From Leptodactylus fallax (taxonomy: Eukaryota; Chordata; Amphibia; Anura; Leptodactylidae): a stretch of 64,000 nt of DNA. Under the pieces are notes generated by a model that saw nothing but the letters and a program-made list of their open reading frames with translations, was not told where the DNA came from and searched no databases. The translations under genes and the position numbers were made by a program. The stretch covers positions 2,647,001 through 2,711,000 of the forward strand of contig CAMRHE010000156.1 in the NCBI GenBank assembly GCA_947044405.1, read 5' to 3'. Shown here one piece after another: positions 20,571 to 34,189 of the stretch (the first letter of the stretch is position 1; each line of letters begins with the position of its first letter).

Positions 20571-21848
20571 AGTATTTGTAAATGGAATAGGATCCAAAAG
20601 GAGTGATCCAAAAAATAGGGGAATAAATCCTGCGCTTTCCAAATGCTTTAAATCTTCTTTCTTTTATTAGCTCAACACACAACGCGTTTCAGAGATATAA
20701 TCTCCTTTTTCAAGTGTAAATGAGATGAACATGTACATGACATATAACATTACAGCAATAAAAAGGCTTCTAGTGTGCTGGCCACACCCTCTTGGGAAGG
20801 GGCCAAGCCAACTAGTAAAACCAACAAAAAAGTATTAAAACACATGTTATAAGTGAATAAAAGTTTAAATGAGCATTCCACATGATAATTCGCATACCTG
20901 TTATTATTAGAAATAGGTAATCAGATTTTCCCTGTTAAACGGAGGCTGCTAGGTTCTGTTGGCGTCTCTAATGACTTAGTGCGCATGCACAGCTTACTAA
21001 CCCGCCGAGTGTGTATGTGTGTATGCATGTATGTTGTTTTTTTTTGTTTTTTTTTTTCCATCCCCTCTTTGGAGTTGACTATATATATATATATATATAT
21101 TAGTGCCATTATCCATTTTAACCTAATTGGGATGCGCAGTGAGCGCTGCGAGCAGCGCATGCGCGACATAACAATGAATACCCGCGAGACGCAGGTTCAC
21201 GCTCATCAGGTGAAAGAGCTGTGCTCTGATATCTTGTAAATTTGAACGGATTGCCGCAGCCCCTAAGATAACGTGGGTCCGTCGGGTTCCTCTTTATTAT
21301 TTGCGAATGAAAGCCGTTTATTATTACGTGGGAGACTCTGATATATAATACAAGCGCAGCATTCACGCATGCGCAGTACAACACTAATTCCCGCAGATAT
21401 CAAACATATTCGGCGGGTTAGTAAGCTGCGCATGCACACTAAGTCATTAGAGACACCAACAGAACCTAGCAGCCTCCGTTTAACAGGGAAAATCTGATTA
21501 CCTATTTGTAATAATAACAGGTATGCGTATTATCATGTGGAATGCTCATTTAAACTTTTATTCACTTATAACATGTGTTTTAATACTTTTTTTGTTGGTT
21601 TTACTAGTTGGCTTGGCCCCTCCCCAAGAGGGTGTGGCCAGCACACTAGAAGCCTTTTTATTGCTGTAATGTTATATGTCATGTACATGTTCGTCTCATT
21701 TACACTTGAAAAAGGAGATTATATCTCTGAAACGCGTTGTGTGTTGAGCTAATAAAAGAAAGAAGATTTAAAGCATTTGGAAAGCGCAGGATTTATTCCC
21801 CTATTTTTTGGATCACTCCTTTTGGATCCTATTCCATTTACAAATACT
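20571..21848. mobile_element. Large foldback element, arms ~440 bp
   Basis: The left arm 20571-21008 and right arm 21410-21848 are inverted copies with only scattered differences, separated by a 401-bp loop. The outer ends are AGTATTTGTAAATGGAATAG and its complement; the inner ends are CCCGCCGA/TCGGCGGG. The arms contain GAAACGCGTTGTGTGTTGAG. The loop holds GT-rich and (TA)n tracts at 21000-21101 and CpG-containing sequence (GCGCATGCGC). No clear target duplication and no coding frame were seen. It could be a foldback transposon or a segmental inverted duplication. Confidence 0.85.
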
Positions 21849-22810
21849 GCATCCAGATCTTCGGAATCCTGGCACTGAGGGACCCTGCTGCATTCCATAA
21901 ACTAAAAGCGGATATAGCAGTTGTGACTTCTCACAACTGAACCAGGTGAGAGTCAAACCTAAACAAATCAATCAGTTTATTTTGAATTGATCTCTCACTC
22001 TGTCCATTCAATACAAGGACAAAATCTCTCACAGCTGTCTATTAATTAGAGCACGTGATATCACTAATATCAAACAGTATTATACTATGTGCCACTTGGC
22101 GTTGTTTTTTTGTCATTTTCTCTGAAGTGGTTAAAGGGGATGTCCTAAATATACTCTTCCATAGACCTCTGCTTGCTTCCAGTTGATGATCAGTCCTTGG
22201 TAATGTGATGACACAGCTGTACAGCTTGTCACATCACAGTAATTGGACACAGGTACACGGCTTCTTACAAGACTGTTCTATCACATGACCATGGATTGAT
22301 TTATATCAATTGGAACCGAACAGATCTACAAACCAAAAATAAGGAAAACAAATATAAACCTATTCAAACATGAAATCTCGACACTAGTGATATTACAACA
22401 TACAGGAAGAATAACACAACTTTATTGAAATTTGTAAAATACATAAATATACAAATTGCATGAGACAAGAACACCCAAATAAAAGGTAACACCGAGTGGA
22501 TATAATACCATACATGTCAAACTGGGCTATATGGTCCAGCAGCCATGGCCACACAATAACAAAATGTACGTTAATCCTAATTGTATGTAAGGAAAATATA
22601 GGAAACAGAGCATGAAATCTGAATCTGTACCAACCACTCAGATAACGGCTGTTTTGACAACTGCTTCATCTGGGGGATGGCAATTGTATTGCCAAATGAA
22701 ACAGATTCTTTTGGATTCCGTGTAATAGAATAAAGTTATAGAGTAAAAACACTAGACTATCCCCAAATAGCTTAACATTTTATTAAGAAGAGTATAAGAA
22801 GATAGAAAAA
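21849..22810. other. No gene recognised
   Basis: A segment near 22130 starts GTGGTTAAAGGGGATGTCC, like the left end of TTAA-type MITEs. It is otherwise AT-rich with no frame of interest. Confidence 0.3.
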
Positions 22811-22900
22811 GGTCTTACAACAAGGAAAAGTATAACAAAAGGTCTTACAACAAGGAAAAGTATAGTAAAAAGGTCTTACAACAAGGAAAAGTATAAACAG
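22811..22900 (+). repeat. Tandem repeat ~35 bp x 3
   Basis: GGTCTTACAACAAGGAAAAG recurs three times at about 22812, 22841 and 22873. Confidence 0.8.
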
Positions 22901-22967
22901 ATATTAGAAGGTATAATCAAACCTTGCAATAAAGCAAGGTATAAGCAAATCTCAAAGTCAATCAAAC

Positions 22968-23025
22968 TATGAGATAATCAAATCTCAAAGTCAATCAAAC
23001 TATGAGATAATCAAATACTTAAAGT
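22968..23025 (+). repeat. Tandem repeat ~32 bp x 2
   Basis: AATCTCAAAGTCAATCAAAC TATGAGATAATC is repeated directly, with a diverged further unit near 23065. Confidence 0.7.
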
Positions 23026-23404
23026 ATATCAAATCAACCCTTAGGTATAGCGAGGTACAATCAAATATCGCAGTCAATCAAACTATGATATATATATATT
23101 CAACACTTACAATACAGTAGGTATAGCACGGTAATCAAATCAAATACTTACAACACTGCTAAGCTTAGTTCTGATAAGGGTATCTGTAGGAAGCATCACT
23201 CAGCCAATGTGCCAGCATGCAGCATCAACAGGCGTCCCCAATGATCTGCTCTCAAGAAAATGTAACACTAATGCTGAGGGATGTTTCCTCATCATATATC
23301 CTTTGTGTATGTCATACAATGGGTGGTTACAGAAGTGATACACCTCTGTAAGCCCTCTATTCTTCTCCAAGCTCATATTCACATGGAAGGGGCCAATTTC
23401 CATT

Positions 23405-23780
23405 TGAATATGTCTTGTGACATATACGCTTTAAACAGAGTCTTTTGATCCAATTACTATATACATACAAATATAACCTGTTGATCTGGTTGGTATGGAT
23501 ATGTCCTTAAACAGAGTCTTTTGTCTAAGTTGTATGGGTATGTAAATATCCCTTCAGACAGCGTTGTTGATCTAATCTGTATAGGTATGCAAATATCACT
23601 TCAGACAGCATTGTTGATCTAATTAGTATGCACATATAGATATCACCTTAAACAGCATCCTGTGGTCTAATTAGTATGTGCATGTAAATCTAACCTTAAA
23701 CAGAGTCTTTTGTCTAGGTTGTATGGGTATGTAAATATCCCTTCAAACAGCATCCTGTGGTGTAATTAGTATAGACATAC
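23405..23780 (+). repeat. Degenerate minisatellite, ~60 bp units
   Basis: About six to seven units contain AAACAG(A/C)(G/A)TC, TTTGTCTA or GTTGATCTAATT and GTATG...TATGTAAATATC. Two higher-order versions alternate. Confidence 0.7.
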
Positions 23781-25874
23781 AAAATCTCATAACATGTCAA
23801 CTGAAAATAGAGTGGGTAGACATTACTTTATACTGGGTTCAAAAATTAAGGTTACTTATGGCCTGTCTATCATAAACATCTTGTCATAAGCAGCCATCTT
23901 ATCAAGGGCAGCTTATTTTGCAATACAGCAATCCAGTGTAATGGTAACCAAAATCGCTACTCATCTCACCCTTTGACATGTGTGTTCAAAAGGTGGGCAG
24001 CTGCATCACACGCATGCCGCACCATGTGATTATGTGATGTGGTTTGACGTGCTGGACGTATGCCAGACATGACAGAAAAGTGAACAAGTGTGCAAGGTTG
24101 AGTTCACATCAGAAACCACCAAAAATTGGAAATAATGGACACAAGGCGCCCCCCTGCTATCTTTGGTTGCGTGATGGGGCCCCCCTAATTAGCACATGCC
24201 CCCCTATTGGCAGATCAAAAAAAAAAACAAAACTTATTTGGCTCCCACATTTTTTTGGCCCCCCACACAGTATATGAGCCCCTTTTTCTGGCCCCCCCGG
24301 CCACCCTCCGCTGCCGACTCTAGGGTGCTTGCACTGTAGCCATCGCTGCTACGGCCTGGACAGGAGAGTAAACTATATCTGCAGCTGCAGGCACCGTGAG
24401 TTCCCTTCTGACCAAACCCATTTTGATGGCTTATATTTGTATAAAACCATTGCTTTTTGCAATATAACCGCCACGTTTGTCTAAAAACCACAGGTATGCA
24501 CATTTCCCTAATAAATGGGTAATTTTTCGAGTGTTTATATGTTAAATGCATAAAAGTGAGTGAGTTTGTATACCCTGCTTACCATTTGTTTTTCCATAGA
24601 CATACATGTCACGTTCACTTTGATAAAACTTCAGTTGTGTTTGCCTTAGAGAGCTAGAAATTGGATAGCTAGGATCCTAGGAGCCCTTGGTGTAGAACAC
24701 TGTTTTAAGACCATTTAAAGTGTGGTTTGTATCGAACTTGTTTGTCCTGAAAACGAACAAGGGATCCGAGCCTCCGAACCCGAATATGAAATTAATCGTG
24801 AGAGATTCTCCCAACTCTAGTGACAAATTCTCTCCGAAGACTATTCTTGCCTCCCATTAGCTAAGGTACAGAGTAGCATGTCACAGTATTCTGTTATATT
24901 AAACGAAGTCTGTCAAGTTCAAAATACCTTCTAAGCCAGGGTTCCTTTAGCAGGAGCAGAAACATACCTTTGTGGCCATCAATAGATGAAGCAAAGGAGA
25001 GATTTTCATATTTATTCAAAGAGGATTATCAGCCTGCAAGTGCACTGGGAGTGCACATATTGCCAGATTCGCCTACAGACAGATGCAAGTGCATTGTCTT
25101 ACCTCTGGAATCACCGCCGCCCCCCCCTCTTTAACAATGATTGACATTTTCAGACCCTGCCTACCTTAGAGTTGCATGTAGGCTATTTGGAAAACTGGGT
25201 CCACAGTGCGCTTGCAGGTTGATATTTGCATATCTATAAAAAGATTATTATCTCTGCATTGCTTGTTTTGTGGCCACAGGGAACTATTCACCGCCTCCAT
25301 CTCTTTGCATCCTTTGCACTGATTCTGGCGCAGTTGGAATTTCTATAGTTTCCACCATTCCCTTGCAATCATTTCTGTTAGTAGACAGCCTAACTAGTAT
25401 CTTGGGTGCTGAAACTATCAGGTGGGTGGTTGTCAGCTGGAACAGTAGAGAACCTAATTAGTATATTGGGTGCTGAAACTAATTGCACTGATTGCTCAGA
25501 AACAGTGGGGGCTAGAGAAAAAAAAATCAGTGGAACAGCGCCTTTGAAAGAATGCAAAGATTTCTAGATAGTGGAGGTAGTGAAAGGTCCTCTTTAAAGG
25601 CTACTTACTACATAGTACTATTATTGATTTGAGAGCCATTTTGGATGTGCTAAGGTATGAGTGTACAGGTCTGTTCATAAACACCAACATTGTCCACTGA
25701 TTAACTCATTTTTCTAATGAGTTTTTCCAGAATAGTTATAGATTGTTTACATTTTGACTAATCATATTTATTTTAATTTCATTGAGTGACTGGTTGCTTA
25801 TATCTGCAGGAGTGGCTCATGACTGAGCTCTACCATTGGAATGGAAATAAAATGTAGACAATATAGAGGCAGGG
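23781..25874. other. No gene recognised
   Basis: 24130-24360 holds C-rich runs (GCCCCCCACACAGTATATGA) like 37470-37600, probably fragments of the same dispersed element. No exon-like frame was recognised. Confidence 0.3.
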
Positions 25875-26170
25875 CAGGGACGTAACTAGAAAGACTGGGC
25901 CCCATAGCAAACTTTTGACTTGGGCTCCCCATACAGCAGAGCGCTCCCTTTCCTGGCTCCCACTCAGTATATAGCCCCATTTACATACACAATAATGTTC
26001 CATAGAGACCACTTCACACAATATAATGTCCCATAGTGGCCCCTCAACACAGTATAATGTCCGATAGTGGCCCCTCCACACAGTATAATTTCCCATAGTG
26101 ACCCCTTCAGACAATATAATGTTCCATAGTGGCTCCTTCACAAGGTATAATGTGCCTAGTTGCCCCTACA
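25875..26170 (+). repeat. hAT-like end plus ~35-bp minisatellite
   Basis: CAGGGACGTAACTAG at 25875 resembles other hAT-type ends in the window. From about 25985 to 26160 a unit like TATAATGTCCCATAGTGGCC recurs five to six times. Confidence 0.65.
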
Positions 26171-26238
26171 GTGCGCGGTGCAAAATTTTGGGTTCGTTAG
26201 AACCCAACATTTTTGGGGTTCACTACCTGTGAACTATT

Positions 26239-26500
26239 ATTATACTCTGAGGTCTCTTCAGACCTCAGAGTATAATGATTGGAGGCCCAGAGAAGATGAT
26301 CATACATAAAACCGGTGTTACTCACCTCTCCTGGGCTGTGGCACAACTCCCTGCAGTCTTCAGACGTGGGTTTCGCCAGTGTCATTATGCGCCGTGATAC
26401 TGGCCTGACCCTGGTGACATCTGTGACATCATTGAAGAGGGCCAAAGACCCACGCCAGAGCCCAGGAAAGGTGAGTAACATTGTTTTTTATGTTTGACTG
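26239..26500 (+). repeat. MITE with terminal hairpin, copy 1
   Basis: A 38-nt hairpin (ATTATACTCTGAGGTC ... GACCTCAGAGTATAAT, 26239-26276) is followed by TTACTCACCT...AGGTGAGTAAC in inverted order and ends near GAGACCCTGGAGTATAAT. Related copies are at 29690-30060 and 41814-42130. Confidence 0.6.
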
Positions 26501-27641
26501 AAGAGACCCTGGAGTATAATAGTAGTTTGTGCATGGTAAATCACAAAAATTTTCAGTTCTGCTGAACCCAAATTTTTTGCGATATTTGCACTATAGGGGC
26601 CACTGGGAACATTACACCTTCAGAGCGCCGAATATAACAATAGAAGTTTCGATTTGGATGCGTTCAGTCCAAACGAAATTGGCAAGGAGTAAAGGACAAA
26701 ATACAACAAGAGAACATGGCCCCTGCCCAGTAGCAGAACTACTGGCTGCTATGGGGCACGCAACCTTGGGGGCCCAGTGGGCCCCTGCTGCTTTTTTTTT
26801 TTTTTTTTTTTAAAATAGGCCGTTACGTGGTGAAGTTAATTCAGCATGAAATGGTCCCTATTTACTTACCGATCTCAGCTCCTGCCCATGGCCACCTCCG
26901 TTTCCCCTTCAGCCCTTCAGGGGTCTTGTGCATCCCATATCACGTTGCAGAGGGACGTGATATGAGGAGCACAAGGTCTTCCAAAAGACATAACTTTTGC
27001 AAAAGTAGACATGTTCTTCTAATACAACCCCTTGAAAATATGTTAAGTCGTATATGTGATTTGTACATTGCATACTCCTTTTTAAGTCGTAAAATGGCCA
27101 AACATCTTTAATAGTGTTAAACTGACAACTATTCCTCTTGAATCCACCATAGATATGCGCACTCAGTCTTTGGCGGCACCTTATCTTTCTAGAAATCTGC
27201 TGGAAAAAATATTGCCAAACATCTACTACACATTAGATGATTGGCCGATCCCAATTAAAATGGCAGGTTTCAAACTTATTCTAATGTCCATTGTACAAAC
27301 ATATGACATAATGCTGTTACTCATGTGTCAGCCAGTGCAGCCAGTGCTCTTTATAGTACATCAGATGCTTCATGCAGAATTTTACCGGCCTGCTTAATTG
27401 ACTTCTGACTATGCCTGTGGAGCTGCCATGCCATACACCTGCACTTTGTCACCACCTACTATTTTCCTCTGTTTATCACACTGCTTGCTACAGGATTTCT
27501 CTACCTCTGGCACCTATTGTGAGGGTTACAACCTGGGGATCTGAATGCGAAAGGACATACTTTTAAAGGTAGACATTCCTTGGTATAAATCTTGAAAATA
27601 TAAATATAATACCCTAGATTTAAGTGCCTAAATGATTGGTA
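26501..27641. other. No gene recognised
   Basis: Contains a T run at about 26791-26811 and GGGGCCCAGTGGGCCCCTGC at about 26769. The two ~90-codon frames here show no domain. Confidence 0.3.
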
Positions 27642-28376
27642 AGGGAAAATGTAGGAGAGTCGAACCTACTGAAGGACGTATTAGTGGCCATGTATTAGTG
27701 CCGATGGGGGAGTGAGTGGTTTGATGTAAAATCCTTATAACAAAACAAGAAACCAGGATAACAAAACAAGAAACCAGGGATGTACTGATTAATAGACCTC
27801 CTAGCTTTGTAGCACAAGACCTATGATGATTTGCCATATCCATGGGTATTGAAATGCATTAGATGTGTGTTTAGACAACTTTAGTGAGTCAGCCTGGAGT
27901 GGTTTTCTTGCACAGTTGACCATTTTAGACAAATGTTTCAACTAACGTCTAAACCCTAGTCTGCATCACATTATCAGCAGATGTGTGGTTGAATGGACTT
28001 TCATTTGTCTGTTATATGTGGGTTACTCCCTAAGTACAACTGGTATCTCTCTGATAGTGAATACACTTGGGATTATTGAGAGCACTTTGTATCAGCTCCC
28101 TCCCACTTTGCAATAGAGATTGAGGGGTATTCACACTGACTGAATTCTATTTAGGGTGGATATTAGCACTATTTCTAGGTCCAATATACTAAGATACATA
28201 CCTATTGATTCAGTCAAGTAGTGGTATTATTCATTCATTCTTCTCCTGAGTGGAGTTAGTTTTATGTCTTTTGCTTTTTTGGGGGGTTATTTGTTTACCT
28301 ATTTTTAAACAAGAAAAATAAAGTTTTGACATTTTAATACGTCCTTCAGTAGGTTCGACTTTCCTACATTTTCCCT
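27642..28376. mobile_element. Non-autonomous element with ~43-bp inverted ends
   Basis: AGGGAAAATGTAGGAGAGTC at the left end continues as GAACCTACTGAAGGACGTAT. It is mirrored at 28334-28376 with very few changes. TA flanks both sides (27640-27641 and 28377-28378), as for Tc1/mariner-type elements. The 735-bp interior is non-coding. Confidence 0.8.
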
Positions 28377-28659
28377 TAGTATAAATCTGCCTGAATAAAA
28401 CATTAAAACATATATTTTATTAGATATTAAGGCTGCAGTCTATCCTTCACCTTGTCCAGATATCCCTTTCTGGTAGCCTGGAAGTAGATAAATAAGCTAA
28501 AAAGCAGCAGCTCAACAGCCACCAACATATCTAAGTCCCTGCAAGTGTAAGTATACCTCACTGTGCCAGACCTAAAATCAATGGATTTTACCCTATCTGG
28601 GCAAATAGATAGAAGCCCACCTTACACATTTCTTTCCTGTTTGTTTGTAGCCAGGGGTT

Positions 28660-28752
28660 CATCAGAGATATATTTAGTGAAGGTAGAGGGAAGTCAACAA
28701 TATGGCCCCACAAATGAATAGATTTTACATATTTAATCCCCTCACACATAAG
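28660..28752 (-). repeat. Dispersed repeat, inverted relative to 40290-40374
   Basis: CATCAGAGATATATTTAGTG and AATAGATTTTACATATTTAATCCCC match the complement of 40290-40374 with few differences. Confidence 0.6.
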
Positions 28753-28978
28753 CATTGTCGGCACTGATGCAAAGCCGTGAAGGAAGTGTCAGAGCACTTG
28801 AACAAATTTGCATGTCCTACAGGTGCCACATCTAAACCTGCAATTAGATTCCTCCTTTAGCCACATCTTCTGGTTCAGGGGTGGTAAAAAAACTATGTGC
28901 CAATTTGTCTCTTAGGTTTCAGCCTCTCTGATATGTAATTTTGGGTGAACTCCCAAACAGACCCTCAATCTCTAGGTT

Positions 28979-29290
28979 CAGAGGTTTAGCTAGCGGGGAA
29001 GTAGAGGGGGCAGCGGCCCCGGGCCCACTGAGAAGGTGGGGGCCCACTACCAGTAGATCATAAGATGACATCAGCTGCTCAGTGTTGCAATGCTGGTTCC
29101 TCACTTGGCTACTTCTGGCTGAGGAAGACATATTAACCGAGTGAGGAACCAGTCCAGGATGTGTAGCGCTGAGCAGTGGCCGACTTTCACAGCACTGGTA
29201 CCCTGCTAAGTCTCAGCTGTTACTGGCTGACTATGGCTGAGCAGGGAATGGTATCAGCAGCTGATTGGCACATGACGCACTGCGCACCGA
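28979..29290 (+). repeat. hAT-like dispersed fragment
   Basis: Begins CAGAGGTTTAGCTAG and continues with GGGGCAGCGGCCCCGGGCCC. The right end was not found. Confidence 0.35.
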
Positions 29291-29689
29291 AACTCCTCCT
29301 ACTGGTCCCTGCCTGTGCTCCATGTAGTAGCTGATTCTGCAGAAAGCAGCAACAGGTTATTCTGCAGCTGTCCTCTGAATCAGGGTCCTTCTAGGTCAGG
29401 CTGCAGTTTCACAAGTGGTCAGTACCAAGTCTAATAGGCTGTAATTGTGTGATCTTGTCCATTTGCAGCACACTATTAAGGAGTTGTACAGTTATGAAGA
29501 TATTTGATACTGATGATCTATCCACAGGATAGGTCATCAGTATCAGATAGGTCAGGTGACAGTCCCAAAACTGAACCCCACAGTGACCAGTTGATGTGGC
29601 CGCTTAAAGTAGCCCTGCTCCTATTCAAGTGAATGGGTATGGGGCTGCTGCTCCATACCCATGCTACATGTCCCCCTCGGCAACCCCTG

Positions 29690-30060
29690 GGGTGATTAAA
29701 AATAAAAAAATACTGATACTCACCTGTCCTGGGCTCAGCTTCCACTCCAGAGACTGAGGTCCTGCTCCCCAGGCCTCACTGCTGGGGCCTGTGATTGGGC
29801 CCCAGCGGTCACGTGGAGTGCGCCGGCGTAATGACGTCATTGCGCCCCCACGTGACCGCTGAGGCCCAATCACAGGCCGCCCCAGCAGTGACTTCTGGGG
29901 AGCAGGACCTCAGTCTCAAGAAAGAAGAAGAGAGTGAGGAGGACGCTGCAGACAGCCGGATTCCCAGGAGAGGTGAGGTAAGGTGAGTATAAGTGTTTGT
30001 TATTTTTAATCACTTCTTCTGGGCCTTGGATTATTATACTCTGGGGTCTGAGGACCCATT
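29690..30060 (+). repeat. MITE with foldback core, copy 2
   Basis: Near-palindromic between 29752 and 29922 (ACTGAGGTCCTGCTCCCCAG ... and its complement), centred on TGACGTCA. It is flanked by ATACTCACCTG and AGGTGAGTAT and ends in ATTATACTCTGGGGTC. Same family as 26239 and 41814. Confidence 0.7.
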
Positions 30061-30384
30061 CAAGGTAGGATCAACCAGGCATGCGGAGGGACAGCGATGG
30101 GGCAGACCGGGGTCATTGGTCAGACCCCGAGCTGCCTAATAGGAGAAGCGGCCCCCTCCCAAAAACGTTGCAGGGGGGCTGATCGGGACCCCAATATAAG
30201 AGGTTGTACAGTTGATAAAGTATTTAACACCTTCCTGCTCTGTGGCGTACATGTACGGTGCAGAGTGGGTCTTTAAAGGGTTGGTATCACTCTACATGCT
30301 TATCTCCCTATTCTGTGGATATGGGATAAGTGTCAGATGGCAGTGGGTCCAACCATTGAGACCCCAGTAATCAGGAGAAGGGGG

Positions 30385-30567
30385 AACAGAAATTCCCCTG
30401 AATCTTCCTTGTGAATGGAGTACTAATGCTCTTGTGTGGCTGACGCTCCATTCACTTCCATGGGGCTGCTGGAGATTGCATTTCTGGCAAGCCCAATAGA
30501 AGTAGATGGAGCGTCAGCCACACAAGCGTATCAGTACTCCATTCACAAGAAAGATTCAGGGGTACTT
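30385..30567. repeat. Foldback, arms ~85 bp
   Basis: TTCCCCTGAATCTTCCTTGTG at the left is mirrored by CACAAGAAAGATTCAGGGG at the right. TGTGTGGCTGACGCTCCAT is mirrored by ATGGAGCGTCAGCCACACA. Confidence 0.8.
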
Positions 30568-31076
30568 TCTGCTAGGAGATAACATAAGCACTTTATAAAT
30601 GAGGTGTAGGGTCTCAACCCGATGTACTAGTAGAAATGAACTTTGTACTTTGCGTCAGATGCTAATTAATGACTTTTATTAGGTGTTTGACATGTGATGT
30701 TTCGGCCCTGTACCGTTTTTTAAGGGGTTAAAATATAAATAAAAATATATACAGTGCTGGCCAAAAGTATTGGCACACCTGCAATTCTGTCAGATAATAC
30801 TCAATTTCTTCCAGAAAATGATTGCAATCACAAATGCTTTGGTAATAATATCTTCATTTAATTTGTCGTCAATGGAAAACCACAAAAAGAATTGTCAAAA
30901 AGCCAAATTGGATATAATTCCACACCAAACATAAAAAAGGGGGTGGACAAAAGTATTGGCACCCTTTGAAAAATCATGTGATGCTTCTCTAATTTGTGTA
31001 ATTAACAGCACCTGTTACTTACCTGTGGCACATAACAGGTGGTGGCAATAACTAAATCACACTTGCAGCCAGTTGA

Positions 31077-32090
<1,014 letters not shown>

Positions 32091-32280
32091 GAAACCAGAT
32101 GGTACCGGAAGCGGGTTCGCAGTTATTTTGTCTAAAGGTTGTGCTACCAAGTATTAGGCTGAGGGGCCAATACTTTGTCCGGCCCATTTTGGAGTTTTGT
32201 GTAAAATGACAATGATTGACTTTTTTTCATTCTCTTTGTGTTTTTTCATTGCAAGCAAAATAAATGAAGATATTATTACC

Positions 32281-32471
32281 AACAAAGCCAGCCAGTACAC
32301 TGCTCTGCACGATGAGGGACAAAAATCCCGAAAGGGGCGCGTAGCAGATAAGTGAAACTGGCTGGCTAAAATCCCTTGCTGTCTCAAGACCCGGGAGTCA
32401 AAAGCAAACTGAGGATCTGTTACATCCAACAGAGGGCGCAGAGCCCCAGCTCTTTTCCCATAATGCCTTGT
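32281..32471 (-). mobile_element. 191-bp SINE-like insertion with 12-bp target duplication
   Basis: GATATTATTACC occurs at 32269-32280 and 32472-32483. The uninterrupted version is known from the opposite inverted repeat of the host Tc1 element. The insert is a copy of the core of the unit tandemly repeated at 5941-6935 (GGGACAAAAATCCCGAAA, GTTACATCCAACAGAGGGCG, CCCATAATGCCTTGT). It has no poly-A tail or coding frame. Orientation is arbitrary. Confidence 0.8.
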
Positions 32472-33067
32472 GATATTATTACCAAAGCATTTGTGATTGC
32501 AATCATTTTCTGGAAGAAATTGAGTATTATCTGACAGAATTGCAGGGGGCCAATACTTTGGCCAGCACGTAAATATGGTATCCCTGGAATTGTATTGACC
32601 CATAGAATACAGGAGACATGTCATTTTGGTTGTACAGTGAATGCCGTAAAAACAATGCCTGTAAGAAAGTCACACAAATGCAGTTTTTATCCAATTCCAC
32701 CCCCTTTTGATTTTTTTTCCAGCTTCTCAGTACATTGTACAGAATAATCAATGGCACCATCACGAAGTACAATTTGTCCCGCAAACATTAAACCCTCATA
32801 TGGTTCTGTGAACGGAAAATAAAAAAGTTATGGGGTTTGGAAGGTGGGAAGTCAAAAATGAAAATTAAATATTGAAAAATGTTTGTGGTGGGAAGGGGTT
32901 AAAGGGCTGAATTAAACGTCTGTCTATGAGCAATAAACTGTCTAAAATAACAAATAAGTCTATGCTCACATCTACACAAGACTTCCATTGTTCTGTACCG
33001 TTACAGGAACAGAGCAATAGAAGTGGTAGATGTTTAAAAACATGGACACCAACAGAGCCCAAAAACA

Positions 33068-33275
33068 TTAAAGAGGACCTTTCATGTCCTCATGAATGTG
33101 CAGTTTTATATACCGCTAGAAAGCCGACAGTGTCGGGTTTTCTGGTATGTGCCCCGGTGCTGGAGATATCGGTGCCGTTAATTTTGGCACTGATATCTCC
33201 CCACTGTCAGAAGGGTGTTCCTCACAACCTAGCGTCATCCTTTAGAGGCTGATAGAGTTCACTCTTTTTTAGCAT
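33068..33275 (+). repeat. TTAA-type MITE fragment
   Basis: Left end TTAAAGAGGACCTTTCATGTCC, with internal GAAAGCCGACAGTG. The complementary end and matching interior occur at 35870-36045. Confidence 0.55.
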
Positions 33276-33281
33276 GACAGG

Positions 33282-33575
33282 GGTCTTGCATTTAGGGGTC
33301 ACAGAGAATATGGTGACTTTGGTGACTCATGTCAATGAAGGCAATTTTTGGAATGCTTAAATTGCTAGCAGAGTATGACACTGTTCTTGAAAATCATCTG
33401 AAAAATCCAGTAAGCCGTGTTACATATCTGAGTTCAGAATCGCAAAATTAACTGATTTCTGTACTTGAAAGTTAAACAATAAGCACTATCATAGAAGAAG
33501 TGAAAGCAGCAAAGTTGTGGATTGTGGATTTCACAATTGATATCACAAACATAGACCAGTTCTCCTTATCGTTAA
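33282..33575 (+). pseudogene. hAT-like transposase remnant, 5' part
   Basis: Reading across frames gives LAFRGHRE, GNFLE, then AKLWIVDF and a DITNIDQFSL-like stretch, as in TTF/ZMYM-type hAT transposases (LAFRGH...GNF...DE..DI....Q.S...RYV). Several stops and shifts are present. It is interrupted at 33575 by a MITE and resumes at 39724. Confidence 0.6.
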
Positions 33576-34189
33576 GGGGCGTTCACACTACTGTTGGTGA
33601 CCGTCAGTAGTGTCTGTTGCTATTGTCCGTTACAAGATTTGAGAAATGGACACTAGCTGAATCGACAGAAATCCTTTAAAATTTCCATTAATTTCAATGG
33701 GATTCTATCTTGTGTCCGTTAGTGTCCGCTTACACCCAATCTGTCACATGTCCGTTTTTTTCGCAGACAAAAAAATCCTACATGCAGGACTTTTGTGTCC
33801 GTTAAAAAACGGTTTCATGACGACGTCAAGTGTCTGTTATTTTTTAACATTAACCCTTTCCAACATCCGCCGTAATAGTACTACTCTATGTAGCCTGCAA
33901 TAGAAATGCCGTTTTTTGCAATGCATTAGCATGTAATGCATTACATTAGTGATCAGACCCCTGGGGTTCAAGAGCCCTAGGAAGTCTAATAAATGCAAAA
34001 AAAAATTTTTCAAAAAGTAAAAAAAAATATATATAAAAAATAAAAAAATATTAAAAGTTCAAATCACTCCCCTTTCCCTAGAACACATATAAAAGTACTT
34101 ACACACGTGGACAAAATTGTTGGTACCCCTTGTTTAATGAAAGAAAAACCCACAATGGTCACAGAAATAACTTGAATCTGACAAAAGTA

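Noticed and set aside
20979..21384. Small frames in the loop of the large foldback
   Set aside because: They include microsatellite-encoded YIYIYI and poly-Phe runs and have no domain.
22811..23780. Regular short repeats that could suggest a CRISPR array
   Set aside because: Units are contiguous and degenerate, without unique spacers, in a vertebrate intergenic region.
24044..24551. Open frames of 77 and 105 codons as possible genes
   Set aside because: Both overlap C-rich dispersed repeat sequence that recurs at 37460-37620. No start context or domain.
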